DNA from: an uncultured Pelagibacteraceae bacterium
Lineage (GTDB): Bacteria; Pseudomonadota; Alphaproteobacteria; Pelagibacterales; Pelagibacteraceae
Reading direction: 5' to 3'
DNA: 64,000 nt
Assembly: GCA_902569725.1 (NCBI GenBank)
Contig: CACFVG010000001.1
Span: 29,554 to 93,553, forward strand
Shown: positions 8,707 through 17,006 of the stretch, in pieces
Numbering within the stretch: the stretch's first letter is position 1
How the letters are laid out: each line of letters starts with the position of its first letter
Translations under genes and position numbers: made by a program
The notes under the pieces: model-generated
The model's input: only the letters and a program-made list of their open reading frames with translations
What the model was told of the DNA's origin: nothing
Databases searched by the model: none

Positions 8707-8982
8707 ATGGTCCTAAAAGGCACAAAATTTCAAATAAAAGTCTGGAAGTATCTTATGAAAATACCAAAAGGTAAGGTAAAAACCTACAAAGAGGTTGCTA
8801 TAGGGATAAAAATGCCTAAATCTGTGCGTGCTGTAGCTAATGCATGTGGGAAGAATCCTTATGCACCTAAAGTTCCTTGTCATAGGGTTATAAGATCCGA
8901 TGGTACTCTGGGTGGTTTTTCAGCCCCAGGGGGTATAAAAGTTAAGAAAAAACTACTAAAAAAGGAAGGTTTTTTACTCTAG
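8707..8982 (+). CDS. Methylated-DNA--protein-cysteine methyltransferase, C-terminal domain only
   Basis: GTKFQIKVWKYLMKIPKGKVKTYKEVA...NPYAPKVPCHRVIRSDGTLGGF with PCHR active site. Confidence 0.92.
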   Translation: MVLKGTKFQIKVWKYLMKIPKGKVKTYKEVAIGIKMPKSVRAVANACGKNPYAPKVPCHRVIRSDGTLGGFSAPGGIKVKKKLLKKEGFLL

Positions 8983-9364
8983 AATCCTTAATTACCAACG
9001 TTTTTTAAATATATTAAGGTATTATTCTTATAAATTTATATTTCTCCCTTCAGTTGTACTGTATATGAGTATATCGCAAAATTAACCCCTTCTATGCTCG
9101 ATTAAACACTATATTCGATATATGCATTACTCTGGAATCTAAGCATACCAATGTTTATTTTATCCTTAAAAAGCTTTAATTTTACCTTCATTTATCTTGA
9201 TAATTTGATTAATCTAATCCATCTAAGTTTTTGTGATTTGTCTTAATTAATTTGAGATTGCCTAAAAACCTTGATTTATAAGCATTTCTTAATCTTTAAT
9301 TATATTTATAATCTTTTTTATATTTATTTATCATAATAATATTCTAATAACTTATTTATTATAT

Positions 9365-9428
9365 TTTACTTTAGGTTTATTAAAATATTTAATAATTTCA
9401 ATTATTTAAAATAATAACTTAAAGTAAA
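9365..9428. repeat. Nested inverted repeat that can form a three-way junction
   Basis: Outer arms TTTACTTTAGGTT/AACTTAAAGTAAA enclosing hairpins TTATTAAA-ATA-TTTAATAA and ATTATT-TAA-AATAAT. Confidence 0.6.
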
Positions 9429-9467
9429 TTATTAATATATTAGTACTAATTGTTTACTTTTGAAAAA

Positions 9468-10310
9468 CTAATTATTTCTAAGTTCTCTTCTAAATATATA
9501 AATACCAGAAGATATAATTATAAATAGACCTAAAAAAGTCCATAAATCTGGGAAGTCATTAAAGATATAATAGCCTAATATTATGTTTGTAATGATCTCA
9601 AAATACCCAAAAGGAGCTAATTTAGAGGCATCTGCATATCTTAATGAATAAATTAATAGAATATGTCCTAAACAGGCAAAAATACCCATTATTGCAAGCC
9701 ATAACCACTGTATATTTGTAGGATTAACCCAAACTATTGGTACAAAGAATGTTGCTACAGTAGCCCCTACTATACCGGTTAACAAAAGCGTTAATAATGG
9801 ATTATCTGTTGAGTGAAGTTTTCTAGTGATTATTAAATAAAAACCATAAAGGAAACCTGTGCCTAAAGCAGCTACTGTTGCTAAATTAAATTCTATAAAT
9901 CCAGGTCTTATAACTATTAAAGTTCCTAAAAAACCAACTATTACTGCGGTCCATCTTTTTATTCCAACTTTTTCTCCTAATAAGATTGGAGATAATGCTG
10001 TAGTTACTAAAGGAGCAACAAAAGCAAGTGTTAAAGCTTTGGCCATAGATATTATTGAAATCGAGTAAAAGAAACAAATATTAGCTGAAAAAAGAGTTAA
10101 TCCTCTTAAAATTTGCAATTTAGGATTTTCAGAAAATGTTAAATTTTTTCTAAAAAAAATAAACATAAAAGGAAGCGTCCAAAAAACAGTAAAAAAATAT
10201 CTAGCCCAAGTAATTTGGAAAAAAGATAATTCAGCAGACAAATATTTTGCAATTGTATCCATAAAAGGCAAAATTGCCCATGCTGACAAATTGAGAACAA
10301 TAGCTTTCAT
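9468..10310 (-). CDS. DMT/EamA family transporter
   Basis: 280 aa, 10-TM EamA repeat pattern; ITWARYFFTVFWTLPF, LRGLTLFSANICFFYSI. Confidence 0.88.
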   Translation of the reverse strand: MKAIVLNLSAWAILPFMDTIAKYLSAELSFFQITWARYFFTVFWTLPFMFIFFRKNLTFSENPKLQILRGLTLFSANICFFYSISIISMAKALTLAFVAPLVTTALSPILLGEKVGIKRWTAVIVGFLGTLIVIRPGFIEFNLATVAALGTGFLYGFYLIITRKLHSTDNPLLTLLLTGIVGATVATFFVPIVWVNPTNIQWLWLAIMGIFACLGHILLIYSLRYADASKLAPFGYFEIITNIILGYYIFNDFPDLWTFLGLFIIISSGIYIFRRELRNN

Positions 10311-11209
10311 TAAGAAAAATATTTTAAAGCTATAAAGACTATAATTGGTATGGTTATTAATGACATTAAAGTTGAGACAACAATCATACTTGATATATTA
10401 TCAACAATTTTTTTGGGTGAATACATCGAAGCTATTAGATAAGTCAATATAGCACTTGGCATTGAAGATTGAATTAACAGAACACCAGCTGCATAACCAG
10501 ATAGATTAAATATTTTGATTATAATAAAGCCTATAATTGGACCAATTATTACTCTACCAACTGACGAGATTAACGAACTTTTAAAAGAAAATACTTTCAT
10601 TTGAGTTAATGAAACACCTAAGGACATTAATATTAATACAATCATTGCATAACCTAATAGCATTACTGTATTTAAAACTACTTTTGGCATTTCAAGATCA
10701 AAATATAAAAAAGCTACTGCTATAATTACAGCATATGTAGATGGACTTTTTAAAATAATTTTAATATCAAATTTTTTACTAGCTAAAAAAATATTGGCAG
10801 TAAAATGTAAAAGAACAACCAAGGATGATATTGCTGCAGCGACGCCCATTCCTAAAGATCCATAAGCAAATAAACATATTGGAATTCCCATATTGCCAGT
10901 ATTTGGAAGAAAAAAAGGAGGTAATTCTCTAGAAATATCCTTTTTCATAAAAAATAAAAATATAACACCAGTAATTGCAAAGCAAATAAGTGCTATCACA
11001 GAATATATAAAGTATTCTGAAAATACACTGTAGGTAACTCCAGATGATGTAATAGCAAAAATAAATAGAGCTGGTGCACCAAAATTAGCAGAATAATTTG
11101 TTATAAAAGTAGTATCTATATCTGATTTTTTATTACCTAGAAAATAACCTATACCAACAATAAAAAACACAGGAAATAAAACTTCAAATAACTTAATATA
11201 TATATCCAT
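10310..11209 (-). CDS. AEC (auxin efflux carrier) family transporter
   Basis: NTGNMGIPICLFAYGSLGMGVAAAISSLVVLLHF; SSMPSAILTYLIASMY. Confidence 0.88.
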   Translation of the reverse strand: MDIYIKLFEVLFPVFFIVGIGYFLGNKKSDIDTTFITNYSANFGAPALFIFAITSSGVTYSVFSEYFIYSVIALICFAITGVIFLFFMKKDISRELPPFFLPNTGNMGIPICLFAYGSLGMGVAAAISSLVVLLHFTANIFLASKKFDIKIILKSPSTYAVIIAVAFLYFDLEMPKVVLNTVMLLGYAMIVLILMSLGVSLTQMKVFSFKSSLISSVGRVIIGPIIGFIIIKIFNLSGYAAGVLLIQSSMPSAILTYLIASMYSPKKIVDNISSMIVVSTLMSLITIPIIVFIALKYFS

Positions 11210-12496
11210 TTAGAATAGTCTTATTCTTGTGGGTATTTTTAATATATTTTTATTTGTATTAAATAATTTAAGACACTTGTTAGCATCAAGTTCATTAGTT
11301 TTGTGAGTAATAATAATTATAGAAGCCTTCTTGTTTTTATGATCAGGAATTTGAATAAGTCTTTCAACGGAAATTTTTCTTTTAGCTAAAGATTGAGTAA
11401 TTTGAGAAAGAACACCAGGCTTATCATTTACTTCAAATCTGAGATAAAGAGAATTTGTATATTTATTTAAATCGTAAGAAGAAATAAATTTACGCTTGTT
11501 ATTTGATACACCAAATGGGAACTTAATATTGCCTCTTAGAATAGAAAGAAGGTCTGACATTAAGGCTGAAGAAGTGGCTCCAGGACCCGCTCCCTCACCT
11601 TGCAAAACAGTTTCTCCAACAGGATTTCCATGTAAAATAACAGCATTCATTACACCTGAGACATTTGCTATATAAGAATCTTTTTTTACAAGACATGGAT
11701 GAACTCTTTCAAAAAGTTTATTATTAATTAACTCTGTAATACCCAATAATTTAATCCTAAAATTTAATTGTTCTGCAATTTCAATATCTTTAAATTCAAT
11801 ATTCTCTATTCCTTCCATTAAGCATTTTTGTTTAGATATATTTTTATTAAAAGATAAAGATGATAAAATTCTAATCTTTGCAAAAGCATCATACCCATTT
11901 AAATCAAGTTTGGGGTTACCTGGTTCAGCGTACCCAAGTTTTTGAGCTTTTTTCAATACATTTGAAAACGAGTCTTTTGAATTTTCCATTTCTGATAGAA
12001 TATAATTGCAAGTTCCATTTAATATTCCATAAACTTTATTAATTTTATTTGTTGCTAAACTTTCTTTAATAGTTCTAAGAATTGGTATACCCCCAGCAAC
12101 TGATGCTTCAAATTCTAAATTAACTTTATTTTTTTCTGCTAATTTAGACAAATAATCGCCATGCTTTGAAATCAAAGCTTTGTTAGGTGTTATCACATGA
12201 ATTTTATTTTTTAATGCTGTTTCAACAATTTTTTTTGAAATTCCATCAGATAAACCTATACATTCAAATAAAATATCGACTTTTTTTAATTTAAATATAG
12301 ATAAAGGGTTTCTGTAAAAAATTTTCTTATTTATTCTAAATTTTCTTTTTTTATTAATATGCTTGGCTGAAATTGCCACAACATTAATTTTTTTTCCTGT
12401 TTTAAGTTCAATATCTTTTTTTTTTTTATTTAACTCATTTAATAGATAGTTGCCTATCTGACCTAAACCAATTAGTGCTATATTAATTCTATTCAT
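11210..12496 (-). CDS. hom: Homoserine dehydrogenase
   Basis: IALIGLGQIGNY, NGTCNYILSEM, GYAEPGNPKLDLNGYDAFAKIRIL, C-terminal ACT domain. Confidence 0.94.
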   Translation of the reverse strand: MNRINIALIGLGQIGNYLLNELNKKKKDIELKTGKKINVVAISAKHINKKRKFRINKKIFYRNPLSIFKLKKVDILFECIGLSDGISKKIVETALKNKIHVITPNKALISKHGDYLSKLAEKNKVNLEFEASVAGGIPILRTIKESLATNKINKVYGILNGTCNYILSEMENSKDSFSNVLKKAQKLGYAEPGNPKLDLNGYDAFAKIRILSSLSFNKNISKQKCLMEGIENIEFKDIEIAEQLNFRIKLLGITELINNKLFERVHPCLVKKDSYIANVSGVMNAVILHGNPVGETVLQGEGAGPGATSSALMSDLLSILRGNIKFPFGVSNNKRKFISSYDLNKYTNSLYLRFEVNDKPGVLSQITQSLAKRKISVERLIQIPDHKNKKASIIIITHKTNELDANKCLKLFNTNKNILKIPTRIRLF

Positions 12497-12499
12497 ATA

Positions 12500-12703
12500 T
12501 TAATTTATATCTGGAAACTTACTATTTTTACCATATTCAACTAATAAAGATTTGTATTCTTCGTATGATAAATCATTATTTACATTGCTAAATTTTTGAT
12601 GTGCTAATTTAGCATTTTCAATATTTAAATTTTTACCTGAATCACTTGATGAGCAAGATGACAATAAAAAAAATGATAAGATCATAAAAATTATTTTTTT
12701 CAT
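12500..12703 (-). CDS. Small putative lipoprotein
   Basis: MKKIIFMILSFFLLSSCSSSDSGK lipobox-like signal. Confidence 0.65.
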   Translation of the reverse strand: MKKIIFMILSFFLLSSCSSSDSGKNLNIENAKLAHQKFSNVNNDLSYEEYKSLLVEYGKNSKFPDIN

Positions 12704-13722
12704 ACTAATCCTTTTTTTACATTGAATCCAAAATAATAGTTCAAATTTTGTACAGCTTGCCCGGCTCCTCCTTTTATCAGATTATCTATTGCTGACAAAA
12801 TTATTAATTTATTTTTATATTTAGATTTGCATACTGATATATGACAGTAATTTGTGTTAATTACATCATTTGTGCTAATATGTGAATTAATAGGAAGAAT
12901 CTTAACAAATAAATCTTTTTTATAAAATTTTTTTAAATTAGAATTTATATGTTTTACAGAAATATTTTTATTTAGATCCAAATAAATAGTGCTTAAAATT
13001 CCTCTAAACATTGGACTTAAATGTGGTGTAAAACTAAATTTAATATTTTTTTTTGTATAACTATTTAATTCCTGTTCAATTTCAGAGTTATGTCTATGAG
13101 AACTAACACCGTAAGCACTTAAAGATTCATAAAGATTTTTGTTGGCATATTTTTTATGTACTCCTCTTCCAGCCCCAGAATAACCTGATTTTGAATCAAT
13201 TATAATATTATTAATTTGAATTAGGTTGTTTTTTACCAAAGGAATTAAGGGTAATAGTACTGATGTGGGATAACACCCTGGACATGAAATTATTTTATAA
13301 TTTTTTAACTTTTTTTTTGATAATTCAGGCAATGCATAAATACTTTTCTTAATATTGTTTTTTGAACTATGTTTAATTTTGTACCATTTTAAATATTCTT
13401 TTGCAGACCTAAGTCTAAAATCAGCTGATAAATCAATTAAGATATTTTTTTTTAACAATTTATTAGATATCTTTTGAGCTTGTCCATTAGGTAGAGCAGT
13501 AAAGACTAAATTGGTATCTTCTAATAAATTCTTACTAAACTTAATTATTTTTGGTAATTTTTTTTTTTTAAAAATTTTATCATAATAAGAAATTGATTTA
13601 CCTTTAGATGTGTTGCCACATAAATATTTAATATTTATATTTGGATGTTTTAATAGTAACTTAACTAATTGAATCCCAATATATCCAGTTGATCCAGCGA
13701 TTAAAGCATTTAGCTTAGACAT
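12700..13722 (-). CDS. argC: N-acetyl-gamma-glutamyl-phosphate reductase
   Basis: AGSTGYIGIQLVKLL, SCPGCYPTSVLLPLIPL, SAIDNLIKGGAGQAVQNLN. Confidence 0.95.
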   Translation of the reverse strand: MSKLNALIAGSTGYIGIQLVKLLLKHPNINIKYLCGNTSKGKSISYYDKIFKKKKLPKIIKFSKNLLEDTNLVFTALPNGQAQKISNKLLKKNILIDLSADFRLRSAKEYLKWYKIKHSSKNNIKKSIYALPELSKKKLKNYKIISCPGCYPTSVLLPLIPLVKNNLIQINNIIIDSKSGYSGAGRGVHKKYANKNLYESLSAYGVSSHRHNSEIEQELNSYTKKNIKFSFTPHLSPMFRGILSTIYLDLNKNISVKHINSNLKKFYKKDLFVKILPINSHISTNDVINTNYCHISVCKSKYKNKLIILSAIDNLIKGGAGQAVQNLNYYFGFNVKKGLV

Positions 13723-13755
13723 AATTCAGTATAACAGTTGAATATAAAAAAGAAA

Positions 13756-14187
13756 TTATCTTTTAGAAAATTGGAAACTTCTTCTAGCTTTTCTATGACC
13801 ATATTTCTTTCTTTCAACTGATCTAGAATCTCTAGTGGTAAGTTTTTCTTTTTTTAAGGTTGATTTTAATTCTGTGTCAAACATCAATAATGCTTTGGAA
13901 ATACCATGAACCATAGCACCTACTTGGCCGGTTAACCCACCACCTTTCACATTACATTTGACATCGTAATTTGTAGGTTGGCTTATAATTTCAAAAGGTC
14001 TAAGTAATTGCATTTTATGAGTTGCTCTTTTAAAATAATCTTCATAATTTATGCCGTTAACATAAATTTTTCCAGATCCTTTTTTTAACCAAATTTTTGC
14101 AATAGAAGTTTTTCTTCTTCCTGTAGCATATTTACTATCTTTAAAATCTAATTTTATTTTTTCAGGTTTGTTTGGGGATGCTTCCAT
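13756..14187 (-). CDS. rpsI: 30S ribosomal protein S9
   Basis: YATGRRKTSIAKIWLKKGSGKIYVNG...DSRSVERKKYGHRKARRSFQFSKR. Confidence 0.97.
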   Translation of the reverse strand: MEASPNKPEKIKLDFKDSKYATGRRKTSIAKIWLKKGSGKIYVNGINYEDYFKRATHKMQLLRPFEIISQPTNYDVKCNVKGGGLTGQVGAMVHGISKALLMFDTELKSTLKKEKLTTRDSRSVERKKYGHRKARRSFQFSKR

Positions 14188-14188
14188 A

Positions 14189-14647
14189 TTAAATTCTAGC
14201 TATATTTTTGCTGTTTAGTTTCGATAAATCAATTAATTTAGGATTTTGAGATGAATGAGGGTGATCTGAACCAGAATAAATTTTTAATTTTGTTAATTGT
14301 TTTCTTCCAAGAACTCCTCCTGGCAACATTCTCTTTACAGCAAGCTTCAAAGCTTCGCCTGGTTTTTTTTCATAAAGTTTTTCAGGTGTTGTTTCTTTTA
14401 TTCCACCAGGATATCCAGTATGTCTATAATACTTTTTATTTTGAAATTTTTTTCCAGTAAATTTAATATGTTCAATATTTTTTACTACTACAAAATCACC
14501 ATGATCCATATGAGGAGTATAAGTATTTTTATTTTTACCTCTTATTATCTTTGATATAATTGTTGCTAATCTGCCTACAACCGCATTTTTAGCATCAATT
14601 TCGTACCAATTGCTTTGTATCTCACTATTTTTAACAAATTTTGTCAT
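14189..14647 (-). CDS. rplM: 50S ribosomal protein L13
   Basis: WYEIDAKNAVVGRLATIISKIIRGK...PGGIKETTPEKLYEKKPGEALKLAVKRMLP; internal Met used as the likely start. Confidence 0.95.
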   Translation of the reverse strand: MTKFVKNSEIQSNWYEIDAKNAVVGRLATIISKIIRGKNKNTYTPHMDHGDFVVVKNIEHIKFTGKKFQNKKYYRHTGYPGGIKETTPEKLYEKKPGEALKLAVKRMLPGGVLGRKQLTKLKIYSGSDHPHSSQNPKLIDLSKLNSKNIARI

Positions 14648-14718
14648 GGTTGCGGGATTAATACTTATAAAAGGTAATATTGTCAAATTATATTAATATT
14701 GATAGTAATTATATGGTT

Positions 14719-14749
14719 TAAGTGTGGGGTAAACTAAGTGTGGGTAAAC
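14719..14749. repeat. Tandem direct repeat TAAGTGTGGGGTAAAC|TAAGTGTGGGTAAAC upstream of metY
   Basis: 16-nt and 15-nt abutting copies differing by one G. Confidence 0.9.
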
Positions 14750-14794
14750 AGAGTAAATTTTACTAAATTTATAATAACATAATAGGAGAAATAT

Positions 14795-16129
14795 ATGAGT
14801 GACAAAAATAAAAAAGGGCCTGAAAGTAAAACATATAAATTTGATACTTTAAGTTTGCATGCTGGTTATCAACCTCACAAAAATGCAGGATCAAGACAAG
14901 TGCCAATTTATCAAACTACTTCATATCTTTTCGATGATGTTGATCACGCAGCCGCTCTTTTTAATCTAGAAAGAGGTGGACATATATATAGTAGAATTTC
15001 AAATCCAACTGTTGGTGTTTTAGAAGAAAGAGTTGCATCTCTTGAAGGTGGAACTGCTGCTTTAGCTACGTCATCTGGTATGAGTGCAATATTTTTAACT
15101 GTAATGACTTTGTGTGAAGCTGGAGATCACCTTGTTGTATCATCACAATTATATGGTGGTACTGTAAATTTATTTAGATTAACTTTACCTAAATTTGGTA
15201 TCAAATGTACTTTTGTAAAACCTCGTGACACAGAAGGTTTTAAAAAAGCAATTCAAAAAAACACTAAAGGTATCTTTGGTGAGCTAGTTGGTAATCCTGG
15301 AAATGAACTTATGAATATGCCAGAGGTAGCAAAAATTGCACATGATGCAGGTATTCCGTTAATTGTTGATGCAACATACCAAACTCCTTATCTTTGTAAG
15401 CCATTTGAACATGGCGCAGATATAGTAGTTCATTCTTTAACCAAATGGATGGCTGGACATGGCTCTTCAATGGCTGGTATTTTGGTTGAAGGTGGTAATT
15501 TTGATTGGATGCAAAATGATAAATTTCCGACAATGACAAAACCTTACGAGGGTTATCACGGATTATCTTTTGCTGAAGAATTTGGACCTACAGCTTTTAC
15601 GATGAAAGCAAGAGCCGAGGGTATGAGAGATTTTGGTCCTTGTTTAAGTCCTCAAAATGCTTGGAATGTATTACAAGGTATTGAAACTTTATCTGTAAGA
15701 ATGAAAAAACATTGTTCCAATGCAGAAGAAATGGTTAAGTATTTATTAAATCATGAAAGTGTTGCATGGGTATCACATCCGAGTGTTCCAGATCATCCTG
15801 ATAATGCATTGGCAAAAAAATTATTACCTAATGGTCGTGGTTCGATGATAGCGTTTGGAATTAAAGGTGGAAAAGATGCAGGAGTAGCATTTATAAATAA
15901 TGTTAAACTTGCTTCGCATCTTGCAAATGTTGGTGATACTAGAACTTTGGTTATTCACCCTGCATCAGGAACTCATTCTCAAATGGATGAGGCTACTTTA
16001 AAATTCGCTGGTTTATCTCACGATATGATTAGATTATCTGTTGGTATAGAAGATATAGATGATATTAAAAATGATTTTGAAGTCGGATTCAGAGCAGCAA
16101 GAAAACCAAGACTTGTATCTAATCAATGA
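14795..16129 (+). CDS. O-acetylhomoserine sulfhydrylase-like PLP enzyme (paralog 1)
   Basis: SLHAGYQPHKNAGSRQVPIYQTTSY, ADIVVHSLTKWMAGHGSS (PLP Lys), THSQMDEATLKFAGLSHDMIRLSVGIED; SD aggag. Confidence 0.9.
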   Translation: MSDKNKKGPESKTYKFDTLSLHAGYQPHKNAGSRQVPIYQTTSYLFDDVDHAAALFNLERGGHIYSRISNPTVGVLEERVASLEGGTAALATSSGMSAIFLTVMTLCEAGDHLVVSSQLYGGTVNLFRLTLPKFGIKCTFVKPRDTEGFKKAIQKNTKGIFGELVGNPGNELMNMPEVAKIAHDAGIPLIVDATYQTPYLCKPFEHGADIVVHSLTKWMAGHGSSMAGILVEGGNFDWMQNDKFPTMTKPYEGYHGLSFAEEFGPTAFTMKARAEGMRDFGPCLSPQNAWNVLQGIETLSVRMKKHCSNAEEMVKYLLNHESVAWVSHPSVPDHPDNALAKKLLPNGRGSMIAFGIKGGKDAGVAFINNVKLASHLANVGDTRTLVIHPASGTHSQMDEATLKFAGLSHDMIRLSVGIEDIDDIKNDFEVGFRAARKPRLVSNQ

Positions 16130-16941
16130 AATTTAAAGTAAATGGTGATGAGATATTCGCCTCTACTGGTGGACGTCCGTTTGATAAAAATAAACCTTTA
16201 ATTATTTTTGTTCATGGCAGTGGTTTAACTCACATGACATGGGTTCTTCAAACTAGATATTTTGCTTTTCATGGTTACAGCGTTCTAGCATTAGATTTGC
16301 CCGGTCATGGTCTGTCTGGTGGTAAAAGCTTAAAATCAATTGAAGATATGGCTGACTGGATTAATAGTGTAATTGATGCTGTTGGGTATAAAGAAGCGTC
16401 TTTGGTTGGTCATTCTCAAGGTTGTTTAGTTACAATTGAATGTACAGCTAGATATCCAGATAAAATTAAAACATTAAGTTTAATGGGTGGCGCTGGAGCT
16501 ATACCTATGAACCCAGAACTATTAGCGCTTGCTGAGAATGGAGATCCAAAAGCAGTAGATTTAATGATGGATTGGGCACATGGCCCAGCAGGTCATTTTG
16601 GTGGTCACCCAGTTCCTGGATTATATCATATAAACACTGGTGGTATGTTGGCTAAAACAAGAACTATAAAGGATACTCTTGGTGTAGATTTTCGAGCATG
16701 TGATAATTACAAAAATGGATTTGAGGCGGCAAAAAAAATTAAAATTCCTACTTTATCAATACTCGCTACAGACGATAAAATGTGTCCTGTAAAAGAAGGT
16801 AAAAAATTAGCAGATTTAATTGAAGGAAGTAAAGTTGATATTATTGATAATTGTGGCCATATGATGTTACTTGAAGAAGCGGATAGAGTTTTAAAAGTAT
16901 TAAAATCATTTATTACAACCAATTATCCAACTAAAAATTAA
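16126..16941 (+). CDS. Alpha/beta hydrolase
   Basis: FVHGSGLTHMTW, LVGHSQGCLV nucleophile elbow, NCGHMM. Confidence 0.9.
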   Translation: MKFKVNGDEIFASTGGRPFDKNKPLIIFVHGSGLTHMTWVLQTRYFAFHGYSVLALDLPGHGLSGGKSLKSIEDMADWINSVIDAVGYKEASLVGHSQGCLVTIECTARYPDKIKTLSLMGGAGAIPMNPELLALAENGDPKAVDLMMDWAHGPAGHFGGHPVPGLYHINTGGMLAKTRTIKDTLGVDFRACDNYKNGFEAAKKIKIPTLSILATDDKMCPVKEGKKLADLIEGSKVDIIDNCGHMMLLEEADRVLKVLKSFITTNYPTKN

Positions 16942-17006
16942 TAAATTTTAAGCTTGATTGTAATCCTTACTTAAAGGAGAATATTAAAAAATAAAGGAGG
17001 AGATCA

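Noticed and set aside
9859-10077. ORFs 9859..10068 (+) and 9886..10077 (-)
   Set aside because: Out-of-frame shadows of the DMT transporter gene; no recognisable protein features.
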